From Savagea sp. (GTDB lineage: Bacteria > Bacillota > Bacilli > Bacillales_A > Planococcaceae): 16,621 bases of DNA. The stretch is taken from the NCBI GenBank assembly GCA_030146155.1, contig JASLCF010000168.1, forward strand, positions 1 to 16,621, read 5' to 3'. Positions 13,317 through 16,621 of this stretch are shown piece after piece (within the stretch, counting starts at the first letter, position 1; the number at the start of each line of letters is the position of its first letter). Made by a program: the position numbers and the translations under genes. Below the pieces are notes generated by a model that saw only the letters and a program-made list of their open reading frames with translations, had not been told where the DNA came from and did no database searches.

Positions 13317-13348
13317 CCACAAAAAGATGCATGCTCACTGCACACATC
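13317..13348 (-). terminator. Terminator of the rapZ-yvcK-whiA-crh operon
   Basis: On the minus strand GATGTGTGC (13340-13348) pairs with GCATGCATC (13326-13334) over 9 bp with two G-U pairs and a 5-nt loop, followed by TTTTTGTG. It starts 10 nt after the crh stop. Confidence 0.85.
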
Positions 13349-13358
13349 TCCAATTTTT

Positions 13359-13616
13359 TTATTCTGCTTCTTCTACTAATTTTTTCAACGCGACTAATGC
13401 CTCGTCTTCATCAATGCCATCTGCGAATAAGGTAATCATTGAACCTCTTGCAATCGCTAAGCTCATGACACCCATAATACTTTTCGCATTGACTTTACGT
13501 CCGTCTTTTTCAAGAAATACTTCTGCTGTGAATCGATTCGCTTCTTGTACGAATAGTGCAGCAGGTCGTGCTTGTAATCCTGTTTTTAATTTTACTTCTA
13601 CTTCAACGTCTTTCAT
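13359..13616 (-). CDS. crh: HPr-like catabolite repression protein Crh
   Basis: An 85-residue HPr paralogue. Ser46 (AKSIMG) is the HPr kinase site. The phosphotransfer histidine of HPr is replaced by glutamine at position 15 (GLQARPAA). That substitution and the location after whiA identify Crh rather than the sugar-phosphotransferase HPr. When phosphorylated on Ser46, Crh acts as a corepressor of CcpA; in Bacillus subtilis unphosphorylated Crh also inhibits methylglyoxal synthase. The ATG overlaps the whiA stop (ATGA) and has an AAGGAGG site. It is the last gene of its operon. Confidence 0.95.
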   Translation of the reverse strand: MKDVEVEVKLKTGLQARPAALFVQEANRFTAEVFLEKDGRKVNAKSIMGVMSLAIARGSMITLFADGIDEDEALVALKKLVEEAE

Positions 13617-14575
13617 TCTGTTTCCTCCTTAGCAATCGTTAGTCCTTTATCTCGCAACTCATTTGCAATTTCTTCTATCTTTCTGAGTCGATGATTGACA
13701 CCTGACTTACTGACAGTTCCAGTGGATAATAATTCCCCTAGTTCTTGTAAGGTCACATGTTGGTGTTTCACACGAAGTCTTGCAATTTCTTGTAATCGTT
13801 CAGGTAACTCTTCAATCCCAATCGTTGCTTCAATGAGTTTGATATTTTCTACCTGTCTTTGAGCTGCGCTAATGGTTTTATTTAAATTCGCGGTTTCACA
13901 ATTAACCAGTCGATTGACACTGTTGCGCATATCTCTAATAATACGCACATCTTCGAATTTCATCAAGGAGACATGTGCACCAATGATGCCTAGAAAGTCA
14001 GAAATTTTCTCTGCTTCCTTTAAATAAGCGATATACCCTTTTTTCCGTTCAATGGCTTTGGCATTCAATTGGAATTCATTCATCAAATCAACTAGTGCTT
14101 CACTATGTTCTTCATACGATGTGAAGATTTCTAAATGATACGACGAAGTCTCAGGGTTATTTACAGAGCCACCTGCTAAAAAAGCACCTCGTAAATAAGA
14201 GCGTTTGCAACAATCCTTGGCGATGAGTTCAGGGTCAATCTTTCCTGTAAAACCATACCCCTCTTTAAGTATACTCAATTTCTCCAATAAAGGTTTCGCT
14301 TCTTTACGAATTCGACAAATGTACACATTATTTTTTTTCAATCTCATCTTTCTACGCACGAGCAACTCAACGTTAACTTGAAATAGATGCTTGATATTGG
14401 AATACATTCTGCGCGCAATTGCCGCATTCTCTGTCTGTATATCTATACTCATCTGTCTATTGGATAATGACAAGGCACCGTTCATTCTTATGAAAGCAGC
14501 TGTCTCTGCAAGTAAGCAACAATCGTCACATTCGACTTGAGTCAATTCTTTTTTCGCCTTAGATGCAAATGACAT
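13613..14575 (-). CDS. whiA: DNA-binding protein WhiA
   Basis: A 320-residue protein with the two-part WhiA architecture: an N-terminal domain related to LAGLIDADG homing endonucleases (about 20-215, core RGAFLAGGS at 129-137) that lacks nuclease function in this family, and a C-terminal helix-turn-helix (about 260-305, with TVSKSGVNHRLRKI) that binds DNA. In Bacillus it affects cell division and chromosome segregation; in actinomycetes it controls sporulation. The ATG has a GAGGAGG site 19 bp after yvcK, and the stop overlaps the crh start by four bases. Assignment is firm; its target genes cannot be seen. Confidence 0.97.
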   Translation of the reverse strand: MSFASKAKKELTQVECDDCCLLAETAAFIRMNGALSLSNRQMSIDIQTENAAIARRMYSNIKHLFQVNVELLVRRKMRLKKNNVYICRIRKEAKPLLEKLSILKEGYGFTGKIDPELIAKDCCKRSYLRGAFLAGGSVNNPETSSYHLEIFTSYEEHSEALVDLMNEFQLNAKAIERKKGYIAYLKEAEKISDFLGIIGAHVSLMKFEDVRIIRDMRNSVNRLVNCETANLNKTISAAQRQVENIKLIEATIGIEELPERLQEIARLRVKHQHVTLQELGELLSTGTVSKSGVNHRLRKIEEIANELRDKGLTIAKEETE

Positions 14576-14594
14576 CTCTTTCCTCCTCTACTTC

Positions 14595-15557
14595 TTATTC
14601 ATTCGAACTATTATAATACTGTTCGACCAATTTCGCAATTTTATCGGGATCATGTGCCATTCGACCATTGATAAAAGAGGCGATATTTGCACGGTAAACT
14701 TGGAGGTTGTATTGTTCAATGGCATCAAAATCAATCTCAACTAAGCGAACTTGCTCACTTTCTGTCAATAAACGTTCCTCTTCTGTGAGTTGCTCATGAT
14801 CATGGACAATGACTGCTGTCAAAAACTGTGTGCCGACATGATCAACGAGTGCCTGAATATGTTCAGAAGTCGTATAGTTTGCAGTTTCACCGACTTGGCT
14901 CGTCAAATTGGCCACGTATACTTTATCTGCTTGACTTCGAATAATGGCTTCTTTGACCTCTTTCACAAGGAGTGTTGGGATAATACTTGTATATAAACTG
15001 CCTGGTCCAATCAATATCGTATCCGCCTCTGCAATGGCTTGCAATACTTCAGGTAATGCCTCTACCTCTTGGGGAGACAAATAGACTTTCTGAATCTTAG
15101 AACCATACATTGGAATTTTAGATTCACCAGTGACAATCGTGCCATCTTCTAATTCCGCATGTAAGGTCATGCGCTCGTTTGCAACTGGCAGTACTTTCCC
15201 TTTTAAATGAAAAAAACTACTCAATTGTTGCACAGCAGAGGAGAAATCTCCGGTTAAATCTGTTAAAGCCGTTAACATCAAATTTCCTAGAGAATGACCT
15301 TTTAATTCGTCCCCATTGGCAAAACGATATTGAAACATATCATCAAATAAATGCCCCTCATCCGTAAGCGCTCCCATCACTTGCCTGACATCACCGGGAG
15401 GAGGGATATTGAAATCCTTTAAAATACGGCCTGAACTACCGCCGTCGTCTGCAACTGTTACGACGGCAGTCAGTGCCAAAGGTTGTGTTTTTAAGCCGCG
15501 TAAGAGCGTAGATAAGCCCGTACCACCGCCGAACACAACAACTTTTTTTCGTTCCAC
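14595..15557 (-). CDS. yvcK: YvcK-family gluconeogenesis/cell-shape factor
   Basis: A member of the CofD/YvcK family that binds UDP-sugars and is required for growth on gluconeogenic carbon sources and for normal cell shape in Bacillus. I start it at the GTG at 15555-15557 (MERKKVVVFGGG, 320 residues), because AAAGGG stands 10 nt before it and the length and N-terminus match relatives. The open frame extends to another GTG at 15585-15587, but that lacks a ribosome site and would overlap rapZ by 26 bp. Visible motifs are the nucleotide-binding FGGGTGLS at 9-16, VADDGGSSGR at 35-44, PPGDVRQ around 53-59, and IGPGSLYTS in the C-terminal half. The start lies 4 bp after the rapZ stop, so translation is coupled. 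Confidence 0.94.
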   Translation of the reverse strand: MERKKVVVFGGGTGLSTLLRGLKTQPLALTAVVTVADDGGSSGRILKDFNIPPPGDVRQVMGALTDEGHLFDDMFQYRFANGDELKGHSLGNLMLTALTDLTGDFSSAVQQLSSFFHLKGKVLPVANERMTLHAELEDGTIVTGESKIPMYGSKIQKVYLSPQEVEALPEVLQAIAEADTILIGPGSLYTSIIPTLLVKEVKEAIIRSQADKVYVANLTSQVGETANYTTSEHIQALVDHVGTQFLTAVIVHDHEQLTEEERLLTESEQVRLVEIDFDAIEQYNLQVYRANIASFINGRMAHDPDKIAKLVEQYYNSSNE

Positions 15558-15561
15558 ATCC

Positions 15562-16440
15562 TCACTTCCCTTTCTTATCAATGTCACGATGGGATAACAT
15601 CACCGTAAAATCATCTTTGAAATAGTCACTAAAATAATTGGCAAGTGTGACAGAGCGGTGTTGTCCACCTGTACAGCCAAAAGCAATGACTGCTTGTGCT
15701 TTGCCTTCATTTTTATATTGTGGAATAATAAATTGAAAGAGGTCTGTTAATTTTTCGATTAACAGTTGTGTATCGTTCCATTTTAAAACGTAATCATAAA
15801 CTTCTTTATCATTCCCTGTTTTCGGTCGCAACTCTTCAATATAAAAAGGGTTAGGTAAAAAACGTACATCAAAGACAACATCCGCATCAATCGGCATGCC
15901 ATGTTTAAAACCAAAGGAAGTAAAGTGCACACGGAAAGGTTCTTTTTCTTGTGTAGAAAAAGCAGACATTAACTGTTCTCTTAATACTTTCGGCTTCATA
16001 CCAGAAGTATTCACAATCATTTTGGCATGTCCTTTAATCTCGGATAAAGCCAGTCGTTCACGATGAATGCCCTCTAGAATCGTGCCTGAATTGGATAACG
16101 GATGGTTTCTTCTTGTCTCTTTATAACGGCTCACTAATGTTTCATCAGAGGCCTCTAAAAATAAAACGGTTGTTGTCACATGTTCTAATGAGGATATTTG
16201 GTCGAGTGCATGGGTTAGTGAGTGAAATAAATCGCCGCCTCGCGTATCCATCACCGCTGCAATTCTTCTCATTTTATTTTCCGATTTCATCATCAATTCT
16301 AAGAAAGTCGGCATCAGTTCTGGTGGTAAATTATCAATACAGAAAAAACCTAAATCTTCGAAGCTTTGCATGGCTACTGACTTTCCTGCGCCGCTCATAC
16401 CTGTGATAACAACTACTTCTACTTCATTTGTACGATCCAT
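15562..16440 (-). CDS. rapZ: RapZ/YvcJ-family RNase adapter, P-loop nucleotide-binding protein
   Basis: A 292-residue protein with an N-terminal P-loop GMSGAGKS at 14-21, a Walker B-like AVMDTRGG at 62-69, and the conserved C-terminal GCTGGQHRSV at 255-264 that characterises the RapZ/YvcJ family. In Escherichia coli RapZ binds small RNAs and presents GlmZ to RNase E, sensing glucosamine-6-phosphate. In Bacillus YvcJ binds and hydrolyses nucleotides and affects competence; its molecular role is less clear. The start ATG overlaps the stop of the upstream NUDIX gene by one base (TAATG), with GGAAGGGAA upstream. It is in the standard operon position before yvcK. Confidence 0.96.
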   Translation of the reverse strand: MDRTNEVEVVVITGMSGAGKSVAMQSFEDLGFFCIDNLPPELMPTFLELMMKSENKMRRIAAVMDTRGGDLFHSLTHALDQISSLEHVTTTVLFLEASDETLVSRYKETRRNHPLSNSGTILEGIHRERLALSEIKGHAKMIVNTSGMKPKVLREQLMSAFSTQEKEPFRVHFTSFGFKHGMPIDADVVFDVRFLPNPFYIEELRPKTGNDKEVYDYVLKWNDTQLLIEKLTDLFQFIIPQYKNEGKAQAVIAFGCTGGQHRSVTLANYFSDYFKDDFTVMLSHRDIDKKGK

Positions 16441-16621
16441 TACTTGTCTTCCCTTCCTGATTGATTCGTAGCGATTAATTCTGTATGCAATAATTCATAA
16501 GTCGGTGTGTAATGTACAGTTCCTTGTAAAACGCCGTCAAAAGCCACTGCAAATTCTAAATTCAAACGGTCGCCCTCTGCCATAGGAAGTGTTTTTAAAT
16601 CAGCGACAGACTGCCAACTAA
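16440..16621 (-). CDS. C-terminal end of a NUDIX hydrolase (YvcI-like), truncated by window edge
   Basis: An open frame enters from the right edge, gives 59 residues beginning SWQSVADLKTLPMAEGDRLN and ends at a TAA (16440-16442) that overlaps the rapZ start. The tail resembles the C-terminal beta-strand extension of Firmicute NUDIX proteins (FDGVLQGTVHYTPTYELLHTEL), and yvcI, a NUDIX gene, precedes rapZ/yvcJ in Bacillus. The NUDIX box itself is outside the window, so the assignment rests on context and a partial pattern. Confidence 0.65.
   Translation of the reverse strand, partial: SWQSVADLKTLPMAEGDRLNLEFAVAFDGVLQGTVHYTPTYELLHTELIATNQSGREDK

Larger units (their letters stand above)
12569..13358. 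other. 790-bp gene-free region with two structured repeats and several terminators
   Basis: No reading frame here has a convincing start, ribosome site and family-like protein. The content, left to right, is the amidohydrolase promoter (12618-12647), a terminator-like hairpin (12664-12718), a GC-rich nested-stem repeat (about 12745-12862), AT-rich DNA with a minus-strand promoter-like pair (12923-12951) and an orphan AAAGGAGG site (12964-12971, minus strand) with no start codon at usable distance, a second diverged repeat copy (about 13070-13200) and two hairpin terminators (13211-13259, 13317-13348). Confidence 0.7.

Noticed and set aside
15558..15587. Longer yvcK start at the GTG at 15585-15587.
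   Set aside because: No ribosome site precedes it, and it would overlap rapZ by 26 bp. The GTG at 15555-15557 has AAAGGG and gives the family N-terminus.
1..16621. CRISPR arrays, insertion sequences, transposases, toxin-antitoxin pairs.
   Set aside because: I searched by eye for regularly spaced direct repeats and for such proteins in the open frames and found none. The remaining small open frames lie antisense to or inside well-supported genes.

Overview
The window looks like chromosome of a low-GC, Gram-positive rod of the order Bacillales. Strong AAGGAGG-type ribosome sites, a CtsR box before clpP, the crh-whiA-yvcK-rapZ cluster and a tRNA-Arg(CCG) near clpP all point there. An S-layer-homology/excalibur surface protein and a GC-rich intergenic repeat type that I associate with Planococcaceae/Caryophanaceae suggest that family. 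This is an inference; no 16S rRNA or other marker is present. Apart from clpP, every gene is on the minus strand.

Positions 1-8436, read right to left, form one long apparent operon. A complete Opp-type oligopeptide ABC importer in the unusual order B-C-D-A-F (two permeases, ATPase, lipoprotein binding protein, second ATPase) is followed within 23 bp by three serine hydrolases of the beta-lactamase/penicillin-binding fold: an S12 enzyme, a class-A-like enzyme overlapping it, and a second S12 paralogue cut by the window edge. None of the three has a signal peptide. The layout suggests peptide uptake coupled to cytoplasmic cleavage or detoxification of the cargo. The 406-bp region upstream of oppB (8437-8842) holds two candidate promoters, phased A-tracts, a cre-like box and leader hairpins.

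Positions 8843-10577 carry a secreted three-SLH/excalibur protein with its own terminator, tRNA-Arg(CCG) with a strong terminator, and an M15-family D,D-carboxypeptidase-like protein without a signal peptide. Divergent from the latter is clpP (10693-11283, plus strand), under a CtsR operator that overlaps the -35 box, ending in a 13-bp terminator. An M20 amidohydrolase (11330-12568) converges on it.

Positions 12569-13358 have no credible gene. They hold the amidohydrolase promoter, a terminator-like hairpin, a GC-rich nested-stem repeat, a second diverged copy of that repeat in the opposite orientation, and two hairpin terminators for the last operon. That operon (13359-16621) is, in transcription order, a partial NUDIX hydrolase (yvcI-like), rapZ, yvcK, whiA and crh. 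It is coupled by overlapping or nearly touching stops and starts, and is a conserved set linking carbon metabolism, cell-envelope homeostasis and cell division.

Most of the window is ordinary core genome. The less ordinary parts are the hydrolase trio appended to the opp operon and the paired structured repeats.
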